This document shows, in pieces, positions 33,961-45,001 of a stretch of 64,000 bases of DNA. The stretch is taken from contig NC_016134.3 in NCBI RefSeq assembly GCF_000005505.3, positions 13,250,624-13,314,623 of the forward strand, in the 5' to 3' direction. Source of the stretch: Brachypodium distachyon. Lineage: Eukaryota; Streptophyta; Magnoliopsida; Poales; Poaceae. The notes beneath the pieces are model-generated. The model ran no database searches. It saw only the letters and a program-made list of their open reading frames with translations, and was not told where the DNA came from. Each line of letters starts with the position of its first letter. The first letter of the stretch is position 1. The translations under genes were made by a program, and so were the position numbers.

Positions 33961-36010
33961 CACCTTTTCTTTCATAATAATAGATAAAAAAATACCACAA
34001 GGCTTCACCTAATGTTGCCCATCAAAAGAAAAACACAACAATTGGAATTTTTCGACGATACTTTCCCCATGGTTAGTTGGCAAACCTGAGCCTGCCGGTG
34101 TCTGGTTCCCTTTACTTTCCATTTAGTTTCAGTTAAACAAACATGATTTGGATGTTCTTTCAAACATTAAAAAGAAGCATGCACGAATAAGAAAAGGATC
34201 ATACTCTATCACTTACAACCACGACGAACGAGGGTGCTATTGCCGGAGGTGAGAATCAGGACCAAATGAATCACCAGCAATATGGTTGGGAGGAAGTAGA
34301 GTCTTGTCATCTTCGTCATGCTTCCAGGACCAGAAATACAAACCACCAGTGTGCAACCAAGTAAACCTTTCAGTCTTACACGTTTATATATATGACTGAT
34401 GCCGCTTTCATTTATGGTGCAAGTGTTGAAAAGCAATGACCACCGGACTGGGTCGCATGAATAAAGCTGTGGCGTCCCAGTGCTGTCTTTCTCCAGGGAA
34501 AACAACAGTTGGTCCTGAGCATTAACTAATGTTCAAGCTACGTCCCATTTCTATAGGAATCGCGTGAGAATACTTAGAAAGTTCCGTACCTGATATTTAG
34601 TAAGTTCCATACTCCTGCATTTTTCACATATATTTGCAGATTAAGCGAGACCTGCATATTGAGTGAACCTTTAAAGATCCCATGAACGATCTGCAGGCCT
34701 TTTGTTGACTGAAAACTGTAGACCATCTGCAGGCCTTTGCCGAAGGTTAATCCTTTAATTCAAGTTTCACTGATAATTTTACTGAGTTAAGAACAGATGA
34801 GCAAAAATATTCTGAACTTGACGAAAATGCCACCAGGGGTAGGAGTAACTCAAAAGTAAATGTAACTAAAGAGCTACCAGCTTAGGAAAAGTCCTTGCCT
34901 TGAATAAGAGGCTAATACTTCCTTCCAAAAAAGTGAGGTTACTGACCATGTGATGGACTGACCTGGGGTCTTTCAACCTCACTATGTGCCCAACACGAGC
35001 TCTTCCAGTGTTAGTCACATTTGGCTAACCACCACTGATGACTAGTCAAAATTAACGTCCATTGGAGATCTGAAAAGAAGAGCAACGTGTTGGAGTGCCA
35101 CTACATATTGCTGCATTCATCTCACATCCCTAGGAAAATCTGGAGGTCTATAATCCTATAATTTTTAAGCACTGTTTCAAAGGAAATACACTGTACACCC
35201 ACAAAAAAAATTACACTCTCGATCTTCCAAGGGACAGTTGATCTTGAATAGTTTGTCGGTGTTTGGCGGTATTTTCTGTCTTGTAAAAGAAGAAAAACTC
35301 TATTTTTAGTGGCAGCTTCAACCTGCACCTCATATGTTATCGTATACAAAATGACTTGCAACATATGAATAATGGTTTTAAAGAAAAGGACAAAAGGTGG
35401 GGTTTTATTTCCATTATCATACCTAAGTTTTGAAACGGTAATGGTCCTCTAGAACACCCTATGGTATAAAGTATAAGTCGATATCTTGCAACATCTGCAT
35501 CTTAAATGAATGAATATCGACATGGAGGAGTCAATGGAGACTAAGAGTATACTTGGTTGCCCACATCCCTCATGCAAACCGGAGACTAATTTTACTTCAT
35601 GAGGAAAACTCAGCCTCCAATAAGTGTTGACTGAGACAACTGTTTACTAACATTTGCCCGAGGACATCTTCAAAATCGTTGTAGCTGCCCCGTCTTTCAC
35701 GGAAAACAATTCAAGTGGATGTTGACAGGCTTGAACCACACTGCATACTACTAAGAACAAGTGGGAGCCCACAAAGATGTTGACAGGCTCGTATCCTTGT
35801 ACTATTGCATAACGCACCTACACAATTATGTAAACATATGTCATAAACTTCATTATCCTTTATAGCTGGAAAGCATGGTGCCTAACTGCCTATTTAGAAT
35901 GCAACCACGTTTTGGTGGGCAAAAGATCATGAACATACCAAAGCAGCTTAGCACATGTGCATCTGTGCCGAGAAGAGAGATGCAAGTGTCAAATTCGGAA
36001 TAGAGTTTAC
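33961..36010. repeat. Segmental repeat T, copy 1: orphan upstream region of a receptor kinase
   Basis: Aligns discontinuously with 37340-39055, the region directly upstream of the intact receptor kinase. Anchors are CACCAGCAATATGGTTGG, TTTTGGCT.ACCA.GACTAGTCAAAAT, TTTTACTTCATGAGGAAAACT, TTCAAGTGGATGTTGACAGG and GAGAAGAGAGATG. The match ends around the position of the kinase start codon (about 35991); beyond it there is no LRR or kinase coding sequence. Confidence 0.8.
34217..34319 (-). CDS. Putative signal-peptide exon (copy 1)
   Basis: The minus-strand frame starts MTKMTRLYFLPTILL and continues VIHLVLILTSG, a classical signal peptide or signal anchor: short charged start, leucine/isoleucine core, small residues after it. 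It ends at GGTT followed by the splice donor GTAAGT (34216-34211). From the MTRLYF methionine (34310) the exon is 94 nt, phase 1. A copy at 37362-37443 has the same start, donor and phase but lacks 12 nt (4 codons), so the frame is preserved. No downstream exon could be assigned. It may be the start of a small secreted protein or of a decayed receptor gene. Confidence 0.45.
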
Positions 36011-36498
36011 CAGACATTTAAACTTGCAAATCATGAGCCGTATTGAAAGTTCTCGTCAAATTTACCAAGATAGGCTATAAGTTTGTTGAATTCTGATTCC
36101 AGATAAAATTTGGAGAGTCCGACATATTTGGGGCCATTAGATTTCAGGCTTTATCCAATTTATTCTGATTTGGATTCTAAGAACTTATTCAGAGGCTCTT
36201 CATTCCAACAAATTCCCATCTCTACCCGCACAAATAAATTCCTATCTCCGCTCACACAAAATAGAATTTGTTGAAATGTTCAGTTGCTAACTCCTGATTC
36301 TGAATTTCTCGAAAATCACTTCTATCCTGTTGAAAGGTTAGTTGTTAATTCAAAGAATTGATGACCATCACAAAAGCAGTTATGTCCAGACATAGCACCC
36401 TAATTGGTTCCTTCTAATCACCAGCAATATACATACATAGCTCTCTGACATCACACAAACAATTATGCCCAGTGCAAGTATAAAATCATGCAATTTTG
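36011..36498. other. Interval after the orphan promoter
   Basis: No LRR, kinase or transposase frame is seen. An imperfect repeat of AACAAATTCC.ATCTC.(A/G)C.C.CACAAA lies at about 36208-36262. Confidence 0.5.
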
Positions 36499-36500
36499 TA

Positions 36501-36582
36501 CTCCCTCATATCCTAAATTCTTGTCGTGGTTTTAGTTCAAATTTGCACTAAAACAACGACGAGAATTTAGGATCAGAGGGAG
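36501..36582. mobile_element. Stowaway-like MITE
   Basis: Termini CTCCCTCATATCCTAAATTC and GAATTTAGGATCAGAGGGAG are inverted repeats; the left flank is TA and the right flank TG, a one-base change from a TA target duplication. The 82-bp body also folds (GTCGTGGTTTTAG / CTAAAACAACGAC). Confidence 0.8.
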
Positions 36583-36599
36583 TGCATGAGTTTCAGATT

Positions 36600-37170
36600 A
36601 CAATATTTTGTAACAATGTGCATAAAAGTAAGCGTCATACACAGGTCAATTAAAAGCCTGCATCCAAATGCCGATCAGAGTCTTGATCAGAAGTACTCCT
36701 GCCCAGAACGTGATCCAGGATGCTGTAAATTCATCCTATCAATCTGGATATGGTACCCTGTCATTAGAACTTAGTTGTACATATGCAACAATTTTGCTTA
36801 TTTTGCCGGTAAAGAGCAGATCATGAGTACATATAGGATGATATCACACCATCTTTCAATCTGGAGTAACACGGTTCACAATAAATTGTGTCAACTCCAT
36901 TTTCATGGCGCATCTTCAACATGGCGGACGCTCACACCTCTTTCCTGGATCCGTGTCTGGACAATATATTATGTTGCCACGAGGGTCATAAGTGCCTGCA
37001 GTATCAGAAAAGGCAAATGAGGACGGCAATTCGTGTGTAATTCATCTCTACCTCCATATCTACCGTGACACAACGCATTGAAATGGATCAAAGGTGTTTC
37101 GTCTCCTTAAATAGGACAACATTCTGCTGCTGCTCTCTCATTAGGTTAAAACTCAGGTATTTAAGTGCTC
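36600..37170. repeat. Segmental repeat R, copy 3
   Basis: Matches 32876-33480 (GATCAGAGTCTTGATCAGAAGT, CACACCTCTTTCCT..ATCCGTGTCTGGACAAT, GGCAATTCGTGTG). Sequence between these anchors is shortened relative to copy 2. Confidence 0.75.
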
Positions 37171-37361
37171 TAATTGTGCGAGCTGTTCGATACTTTCTTG
37201 CATGGTTAGCTGTAAAACCTGGGCCAGCCAGTTTCTTGTTACCTTTAATTTCCATTCGGTTTCAGTTTAACAAACTTGATTTCATTAACGAAATCAGGAA
37301 CTGGAAATCCTTTTATGGAAAAGAAAAATTTATACGCAGGGATAAAGGTTATATTACTTAC

Positions 37362-37443
37362 AACCAAGACGGGTGCCAGACGTGAGAATCAGGATCAAAT
37401 GGATCACCAGCAATATGGTTGGAAGAAAGTAGAGTCTTGTCAT
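37362..37443 (-). CDS. Putative signal-peptide exon (copy 2)
   Basis: The minus-strand frame MTRLYFLPTILLVIHLILIL is followed by TSGTRLG and then GTAAGT (37361-37356). It is paralogous to 34217-34319, with V to I and other small changes and a 4-codon in-frame deletion. The conserved phase and donor suggest past coding constraint. No downstream exon is recognised. A further trace (CAAGACTCTACTTTCTGGCAACCATATTGC split over 51437-51466, plus strand) lacks the start codon. Confidence 0.45.
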
Positions 37444-38960
37444 CGTCGCCTGAGCACTTCTTCATGCCTCAGGGACAAAAAGTACCACTACTACTTACAT
37501 ATGTAGCAGGTTCAAATACATGCGTGCAACCTAACCCATTGACTGGGGCATTGAGCTTGACTTGTGTGCAGCACCATGGCGTTCTACAGGATCATCGAAA
37601 GGTAAATAATCCTCGCTTCAACAAGAAGCTATTGACCGGACTGGGTCGATATATGACTGATGTCGCTTTCAATTATGGTGCAGAGTGTTCTACAGGAACA
37701 TTAAAAAGGAAATAGTACTTGCCTTCAACAAGAAGCTATTAACCGGACAGGGTTGCATGATAAACCATTGGTGTCCCAGTGCTGTCCTCCAACGAAAAAA
37801 ACATTTGATCCATGGTTATTGTAACTCCGTGGAATTGGCCAATATGACAGTGAGTCGCTACAAAATTAGTTTACAAGAATAATTAGCTCAGGAAAAGTTC
37901 TTGCCTCCAATAAAGAGGCTATTGACCGAGTGAACTGACCTGGAGTCAACCTCCCGGTGCCCTGCAACCTGAGCACTTCCAGATGAAGTCATTTTGGCTG
38001 ACCACGACTAGTCAAAATGTCCAGGTGCATTTTCCAAAAGCAGAGCATTGTAGCGGAATGGAACTACATATTGCTGAATGTCGTGCTCTAATTTCCATTC
38101 GCAAATATCAAAGTGTTTTAACCCTGGTTCAAGAGAAGCACTCTCTTTAGTTCTGATGTGGAACTTGTATGCTTAATATATGACAGTTTATACGGTACCC
38201 AATACTCCATTAGCCCTAAATAGAGTAGTATTAGGGAAGGGTATTATGGTATTTTCACATTAGTACAAAAATAAAACCATAATTAATAATTACTCTGTTC
38301 AATCCCCAATCCTGTACTCGATCCCTTCTGTGTCACCATCCAGGGAGAAGATGCACCAGATTTTGATGCTTGTGTGTGCACTGATCAACTCTGGCGAGGC
38401 CCCATCCATGGATCAGTGCGTTGGAGAAAGCAATAGCACCGTCGCATCTTCGATCCGAGGGAGCCAGCGATTTATGGAAATCTGCCTGAGATTGCTCAAG
38501 AACCAGGGACTCCACAACGGGATAGCCGACGGGGAGGACAAGGCTACGGCGAGCTCCGCAAAGAAAAGGATATGGGGAAGCCAAGGACACTGGACTTGAA
38601 TTTCCATAATCACACCTAACTCCTGAAAGGAACATGATCCACTAGAGCACCATGGTACAAGTCAATGTCAATGCTATTTAACATATGTAGCACAAATGAA
38701 ATTGGCATCAGTCATATGTACATGAATATTGACGTGGAAAGTGAAAGGAGGCGCTCATGTTGGATGGACAGGAAACTAATTTTACTTCATGAGGAAAACT
38801 GAGGCTCCAATTAATGCTGACTGAGAGGGCCGATGACTAATTTTGCGCTACACATCTTCCAAGTTGAAGTGCATGCCTGGTCTTTCATGCAAAACTATTC
38901 AAGTGGATGTTGACAGGCTTGCACCACACTTCTTATTAAGAACCAGTAGGCCTGACTGCC

Positions 38961-38968
38961 TATATAAG
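38961..38968 (+). promoter_or_regulatory. TATA box of the receptor kinase gene
   Basis: TATATAAG lies 73 bp before the start codon, so transcription would begin near 38990 and leave a short leader. In the orphan paralogue the same position reads TATTTAGA (near 35889), so that box is lost. Confidence 0.65.
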
Positions 38969-39023
38969 ATGCAACGGTGTTCTGGTCGGCAAAGATCATA
39001 GATAGACCAAAGCAGCTCAACAA

Positions 39024-39053
39024 ATGTGCAGAGAAGAGAGATGTCTCATGTAG
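39024..39053 (+). promoter_or_regulatory. Upstream ORF overlapping the receptor kinase start
   Basis: An upstream ATG at 39024 opens a nine-codon frame that ends with TAG at 39051-39053, 10 nt past the main ATG. Its start context is weak (C at -3), while the main ATG has G at -3, so leaky scanning is expected. Such overlapping upstream frames usually lower translation. Confidence 0.5.
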
Positions 39054-42000
39054 CAACCAGCAAGCTCTACCTGTCACCCCTGCTTCTCTTAATCCGCTTT
39101 TATTTCCTGACCCAACTTCCCTATTCCTTTTCCACATCAACTTCAGCCCATAATGAAACAGAAGCTGATCAGCAAGCCCTCCTCTGCCTCAAGTCCCAAC
39201 TCCATGACCCTTCGGGAGCATTAGCCTCATGGCGAAATATGTCGTCTTCCACACACTGCGATTGGCGTGGGGTGACATGCAGCACACACAATGCATCTCT
39301 TGTCATAGCACTAAACCTTGAATCAGTAAATATTGTTGGCCAAATATTTCCTTGCATTGCTGACCTCACTTTCCTCACTAGGATCCACATGCCCAACAAT
39401 CAACTTGGCGGCCAAATTTCTCCTATGATCAGCCGCTTAACCCGGCTAAGATACCTCAACCTCAGCATGAATTCACTTCATGGTGAGATACCAGAGACAA
39501 TATCCTCATGCTCCCATCTCGAGATCGTCGACCTATATAGCAACTCTCTCGAAGGTGAGATCCCTACAGGTCTTGCTCAGTGTTCATCCCTTAAGCAAAT
39601 TATCCTGAGCAGTAATAATATTGAAGGAAGTATCCCATCGCAGTTCAGTTCACTTGCCAACCTTTCTGCACTATTCATAAATAGCAATAAGCTCACTGGT
39701 ACCATTCCTCAACTTTTGGGGAGTACCAAGCGTCTCACATGGGTGAGTCTACGGAATAATAGTCTCCGTGGAGGAATACCCCCTGCTCTATTCCATAGCA
39801 CATCCCTGTCTTACATAGACCTCTCATATAATTACCTTTCTGGGTCCATTCCTTCTATCCCACAGATATCCTCACCACTGGAATACCTTATGTTAACCCA
39901 AAACAACCTCTCAGGAGAGATTCCTACCTCGATTGGCAACCTTTCCTCCCTATCTATGCTCTTGATTGCTCAGAACAAGTTACAAGGAAGAATTCCAGAG
40001 AGCATAAGTAAAATTGCCAAGTTGCAAAGATTAGACCTGAGTTATAATAACTTGGCGGGCATTGTTCCAGCAGCACTTTATACAATCTCTTCTCTTACTT
40101 ATCTTGGTCTTGGTGCCAACAAATTCGGTGGCCAACTTCCCACCAATATCGGCAATGCCCTTCCAAACATCAAAAAATTGATACTGGAAGGGAACCAATT
40201 CGAAGGGCCAATTCCTCCTTCACTGGCTAATGCTTCAAACCTCCAGGTTCTAAATCTTCGTAGCAACTCATTTAGTGGTGTCATTCCATCACTGGGATCT
40301 CTGTCCATGTTGAGTTACCTAGATCTCGGTGCAAACAGGCTTATGGCTGGAGACTGGAGCTTCTTGTCCTCTCTAACAAACTGCACCCTGTTACAAAAAT
40401 TATGGTTGGATAGAAACATCCTCCAAGGAATAATGCCAACTTCTGTTACCAATCTTTCAAAAACCTTGGAGGTATTGATCCTCATAGATAACCAGTTGAG
40501 TGGTAGTATACCTCTGGAGTTAGGAAAACTAACAAGCCTCACTGTCCTTGAAATGGATATGAATTTCTTTTCCGGGCATATTCCTGAGACATTAGGAAAT
40601 CTTCGGAACTTGTCCATCCTAGGCTTATCCCGCAATAACCTTTCTGGAGAAATCCCAACATCAATTGGACAACTGAAGAAGCTCACTAAAATTTATTTTG
40701 AGGAAAATGAATTGACTGGAAACATACCTACAAGTTTAGCAAGTTGCAAATCCTTAGTGAGACTAAACCTTTCTAGCAATAACTTCAATGGAAGCATCCC
40801 AGCTGAGCTCTTTTCCATTTTGACACTTTCTGAAGCTCTAGACTTATCCTATAACCAAATCACTGGGCACATACCATTGGAGATTGGCCGATTAAATAAT
40901 CTAAATTCACTTAACATTTCCAACAACCAATTATCAGGTGAGATTCCCTCCTCAATTGGCCAGTGCCTCGTTCTGGAGTCTCTCCACTTGGAGGCAAATG
41001 TTTTACAAGGAAGCATCCCAGGATCTCTCATCAACTTAAGAGGCATCAATATGATGGATCTTTCGCAAAACAACATCTCTGGTACAATACCACAATTTTT
41101 CACGTCTTTGAGCTCTTTACAAATTCTCAATATATCGTTCAATGATCTTGAGGGACAGATCCCTGAAGGTGGCATCTTTGCCAATTCAAGTATCGTATTC
41201 ATCCAAGGAAACAACAAGTTGTGTGCCAGTTCTCCTATGCTACAAGTACCCCTTTGCGCAACATCACCTTCAAAACGGAAGACAGGCTACACTGTGACTG
41301 TAGTGGTTCCACTTGCTACGATTGTTCTTGTTACCTTGGCATGTGTTGCTGCTATTGCGCGAGCGAAGAGAAGTCAAGAAAAAAGACTCTTGAACCAACC
41401 ATTCAAGCAGTTCAAGAATTTTTCATACGAGGATTTATTTAAGGCAACAGGTGGTTTTCCTTCAACAAGTCTTGTCGGTTCAGGGGGCCTTGGATTCGTA
41501 TACAGGGGTCAAATCTTGTCAGAACCATACACAATTGCCATTAAAGTGTTCAGACTTGACCAATTTGGAGCACCAAAGAACTTCCGTGCTGAATGTGATG
41601 CATTGCGAAGCATTCGTCACCGAAATCTTATAAGGGTGATTAGTTCATGCTCAACCATTGACACAAAAGGAGATGAATTCAAAGCACTTATTCTCGAGTA
41701 CATGGATAATGGTAACCTTGACAGTTGGCTTCATCCAAAAGGGTACAACCATAGCCCAAAAACAGCATTGAGTTTAGGGTCAAGAATAACAATAGCTGTG
41801 GACATAGCTGCTGCATTGGAGTATCTTCATAATCAATGCACTCCTCCTTTGGTTCATTGTGATCTGAAACCAAGCAATGTCCTTTTGAATGATGAAATGG
41901 TGGCATGTCTTAGTGACTTTGGGCTTGCAAAGTTTCTTTACAGTGACTCTTCAACAACATTTAGTGACTCATCAAGCATAGTAGGACCAAGAGGGTCAGT

Positions 42001-42510
42001 CGGATACATTGCACCAGGTGAGTGTCTTATTCTTATATTCTTCGCATCTCATGTATCATATTATTTACCACCTAAACAATTTAGTCACGCTTCAATCAAT
42101 TAAAATAGAGTTCTTAGCATTTTTTTCTTAATATTGCAGAGTATGGCATGGGGTGCAAAATCTCAGTTGAGTCTGATGTGTATAGCTATGGAGTTATTCT
42201 TCTAGAGATGATCACAGGAAAGCATCCGACTGATGAGATGTTTAAGGATAGTATGAATCTTCACAAGTTTGTGGAAGCAGCACTGCCACAAAAAATTGGT
42301 GATGTCTGCGATCCCAGGCTCAACACATATGATGAATTTCAAGGAGAAAATCATGAAATGGTCCAAGAACAACATTTTGTTATACAGCTGGCTCAAGTTG
42401 GTCTAAAGTGCTCTGAGGCATCACCGAAGGATCGACCGACAATGGAGACTGTTTATGCAGAACTTGTCACCACCAAAGAGAAGTATCAGTGTTCACATTT
42501 GACGAAATAG
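39041..42510 (+). CDS. LRR receptor-like kinase, subfamily XII, non-RD (exons 39041-42017 and 42140-42510)
   Basis: The spliced product is 1115 residues and is a single-pass plasma-membrane receptor kinase of the Xa21/FLS2/EFR type. Order: signal peptide (1-35, LLLLIRFYFL core), LRR N-cap with CDWRGVTC, about 26 leucine-rich repeats (roughly 85-715), C-cap, transmembrane helix (about 750-772), juxtamembrane, kinase. Kinase residues: glycine loop GSGGLG at 813-818, lysine K835, catalytic HCD 939-941, DFG 959-961, APE ending E993. Cysteine replaces arginine before the catalytic aspartate, the non-RD state typical of immune receptors. The intron (122 bp, GTGAGT to TTGCAG) splits codon 993 in phase 1, in the kinase domain as known for this subfamily. 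I chose ATG 39041 because it opens the signal peptide; the frame extends five codons further without an ATG. Ligand unknown; an immune role is inferred from the family. Confidence 0.95.
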
Positions 42511-42682
42511 ATAAACATTGTTGTAACTCACTTCTACTACAGTAATGGGGTTGCAAGATGCAGCCTCTACATGTCTTTGTTTTAGAACGATCTTATTATC
42601 TTATTTAACTTCCAACAGTAATAAGAAATTTGTATTCGATACATTTTCTGTAAAGACTAAACGGGGGGCACATGGAACTACG

Positions 42683-42688
42683 AATAAA
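42683..42688 (+). terminator. Likely polyadenylation signal of the receptor kinase
   Basis: AATAAA lies 173 bp after the stop codon, a usual distance for a plant 3' UTR. Plant signals are loose, so the cleavage site is not fixed. Confidence 0.4.
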
Positions 42689-42719
42689 GGGTCCCTGTGA
42701 AATATAAGATTATCCTATT

Positions 42720-43080
42720 CTAGTGCCATTGCCAAGTTCTCAGGCACTGCGAGTTGGCTGGAGACCCCCCCTCCCGCTATTGTACCCTTTCTCATCCGGG
42801 ATGTAAACCTTTTTGCTAGTTAATGAAAGGAGTTTTTATGGTTAAAAAAAAACATCTATACTATAATTTGTAAATGCATTTGAGTTGGCCTATTTTTTTT
42901 AACAAAATCCTTAACTGAAATTCATAACATTGGGTAATTATCATCGTTGTAAAAAAATCCCAGTAACTACTGGATGTTCGGCTAGATTAAATTTCCTAAT
43001 AGCCCTAGACTTACCATTTACAAAAATCTTATTCTACGAACTATCCCCGAATATATCCAATTAATCTCCCAAATCGTTGC
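42720..43080. other. Interval after the receptor kinase
   Basis: About 42770-42851 resembles a LINE 3' end (GATGTAAACC..., TTAATGAAAGGAG, ending in a nine-base A run), but no coding part is attached. Nothing else is recognised. Confidence 0.4.
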
Positions 43081-43690
43081 AACTCTCGGGATCTTCAGTT
43101 CACTTACCAACAAAATTGCCCCTCCACCGGTCTCGCCGTCCCGGGCTCTGCCTCGCCGCCGCGAGGCCCTTCCACCACCGGCTGCGCCCTCAGCCGCCGT
43201 CGCCGGTCTGCAGCTCCCGGCTGTGGCCGTGCTCCTCCCCCGCTCGTCCTCGTGGCCGCCCCACCATGGAGATCCCTGCGCGGCTCCTCCTCGTTCGTCG
43301 TCGTGGTCGGATCTGCGCCACCGCGGCTCCTATCTGCCGGGCGACCGTGATCCTCCGTGCGCGCCGTCGTGCCGCCGCCCTCGACCGGGCCGAGCCCGCC
43401 TGTGCCTTCGGCCGACCCCACCCGCCCGCCATGGCCTCGGCTTGGCTTGCCCCCAATTGTTGGGGAAAAAGATGAGAGGATAAAATTACTCGCCCAAAAA
43501 AAAGATAAAATTGGCCCACTGACAAGTGGGTCCCAATTGTCAGTGTAATAAGAGAAAATAAATAGGGACCGAGATATAAGGGCTAGTGTTGAAGAGAAAG
43601 ATGAAATAGGAGATAATTTTTTTAGGGAGAAACCTCTAAACAGGATTTAGGACTTTGTTTTAGGTGCTACTGCTGAAAATGCTCTTATAT
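43081..43690. mobile_element. Fragment of a Harbinger-like element with GC-rich core
   Basis: The right end, GCTACTGCTGAAAATGCTC followed by TTA, resembles the terminus of the element at 24771. The interior, with GGCCCACTGACAAGTGGGTCC and a GC-rich core, resembles that element in layout. A matching left terminus was not found. Long proline/arginine-rich frames on both strands are composition artefacts. Confidence 0.4.
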
Positions 43691-43904
43691 ATCTACGATG
43701 AATATAACGGTTCATTATTTTTTCATTGGCTTGTACCTTTGATGATTCTCTTGCTCCCGCTCTCACGATGGATTTATCTGATATGTGAGCGAGAGTGAGC
43801 AAGTAAGCAAGCAGAGAGAAACCATTTCCGGCCGGTCTGTGTTTTGCTAGTCCTAACTTGGGTTGTCTTGTGCGTGGGCATGGTCGGTGGCGGACTGTTG
43901 AGGC

Positions 43905-44411
43905 TGTCGAGCGGTTCGGTTCGTGCAGAACGACGAGGAGGTGACGGTGCACAACATTCGCAAGAAGGCATTGCCCGCATCATCCCAGCAGACCTCCCAG
44001 GTACAATACGACGATCCAATTCCGTCCACGCTCACAACATATGCCGATGAATTATTTATCGATTCAATTACATCATGTATTTGTGCGTGCAGGCAACGAG
44101 GCGCACGGGGAAAAGTTCTTCTTCAGCCGGGCGGTGCCGCGGTGCGGGCGCAGGCCCCGTGGGGTGGCACCCGGCGTGTGGAAGGCGTCCGGGAACGAGG
44201 AGGTCGTGGTCGTCTCGCCGCAGCTCGTGCCCATGGCCCTAAAGCAGACACTAGTTTTCTTCTCCGTCGACGGCGGCGGCGCTGCCGCCGCGCGCACCCA
44301 ATGGGCCATGAACGAGTACGGCCCCACCCCGCCATGGCCACCGCAGCAGCCTACAACGGCAAGGCTGTGGAGGAGTGGGTTGTCTGCCGCGTGTTCCAGA
44401 AGGCCACGTGA
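43905..44411 (+). pseudogene. NAC-domain transcription factor fragment (left arm)
   Basis: Exon 1 keeps NDEEVTVHNIRKKAL, a decayed NAC subdomain A/B, and after a frameshift IIPADLPG. A GT-AG intron (44001-44092) separates it from exon 2, which reads GNEAHGEKFFFSRAVP, then APGVWKASGNEEVVV, LKQTLVFFS and RTQWAMNEYGP: subdomains C and D. A further shift leads to EEWVVCRVFQKAT (subdomain E) and a stop at 44411. A normal NAC domain is about 150 residues and starts with LPPGFRF; here the start is ruined and the centre of B is missing. NAC proteins bind CGT(G/A)-core DNA; this copy would not make one. Confidence 0.82.
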
Positions 44412-45001
44412 GCTCAACGCAGGCGCGGACTATCGTCCCCGGTCTCGTCCTGCGTGACCGAGGAATCAGGAGATGACAATGAAGAAGAAGAGATGGCTAG
44501 TTCTAACTAGCCGAGGATTTTTCTTTTTCTAATCCGTCTTTCTTTCCTTAGATCGTTAGTTGTGCAGCCAATGTTGTTCGATCTGGTAGCTCTAGGTAGG
44601 AATAAGATCCCCAATGCATGGGAACGCAGCAAGAGATTGATTGAGCTTTGTAGAACAAAACATGAAACATCAATTCTGCGATCTCTGTCTTGTGGCAGCC
44701 AATAATTAAGTATGAGGAGAGATCTCCAAGTTGATTGGTTCATGTTTTGTTGTACAAAGCTCGACCGATCGTTTGCTGGGTTCCCTTGCATGCACTAGCA
44801 AGGAATCTTATTCCTAGCTACAGCTACTAGAACCACATTGGCAGCGTGCGAACGATCTAAGAAAGAAACACGGATTAGAAAATTCTCTCCTGGCTAGTTA
44901 GAACTAGCGATCTTTTCTTCTTTGTCATAATCTCCTAATTCCTCGGTTACGTAGAACGACGTCGGGACCAACTTTCCGCTCATATCCGGCGGGTTTCCGC
45001 C

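Larger units (their letters stand above)
37340..39040. repeat. Segmental repeat T, copy 2: upstream region of the receptor kinase
   Basis: Paralogous to 34180-36010. It differs by an internal tandem block (GAAGCTATT.ACCGGAC at 37625 and 37730, with a third trace at 37908) and by an insert at about 38160-38600 that copy 1 lacks. The insert has short frames on both strands with no recognised domain. Confidence 0.75.

Noticed and set aside
38330..38635. Overlapping 89- and 100-codon frames just upstream of the receptor kinase
   Set aside because: Open on both strands, no domain, and absent from the paralogous upstream region; probably part of an insertion.
39026..39040. Start of the receptor kinase five codons earlier
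   Set aside because: That position is GTG, not ATG; the first in-frame ATG is 39041 and it opens the signal peptide.
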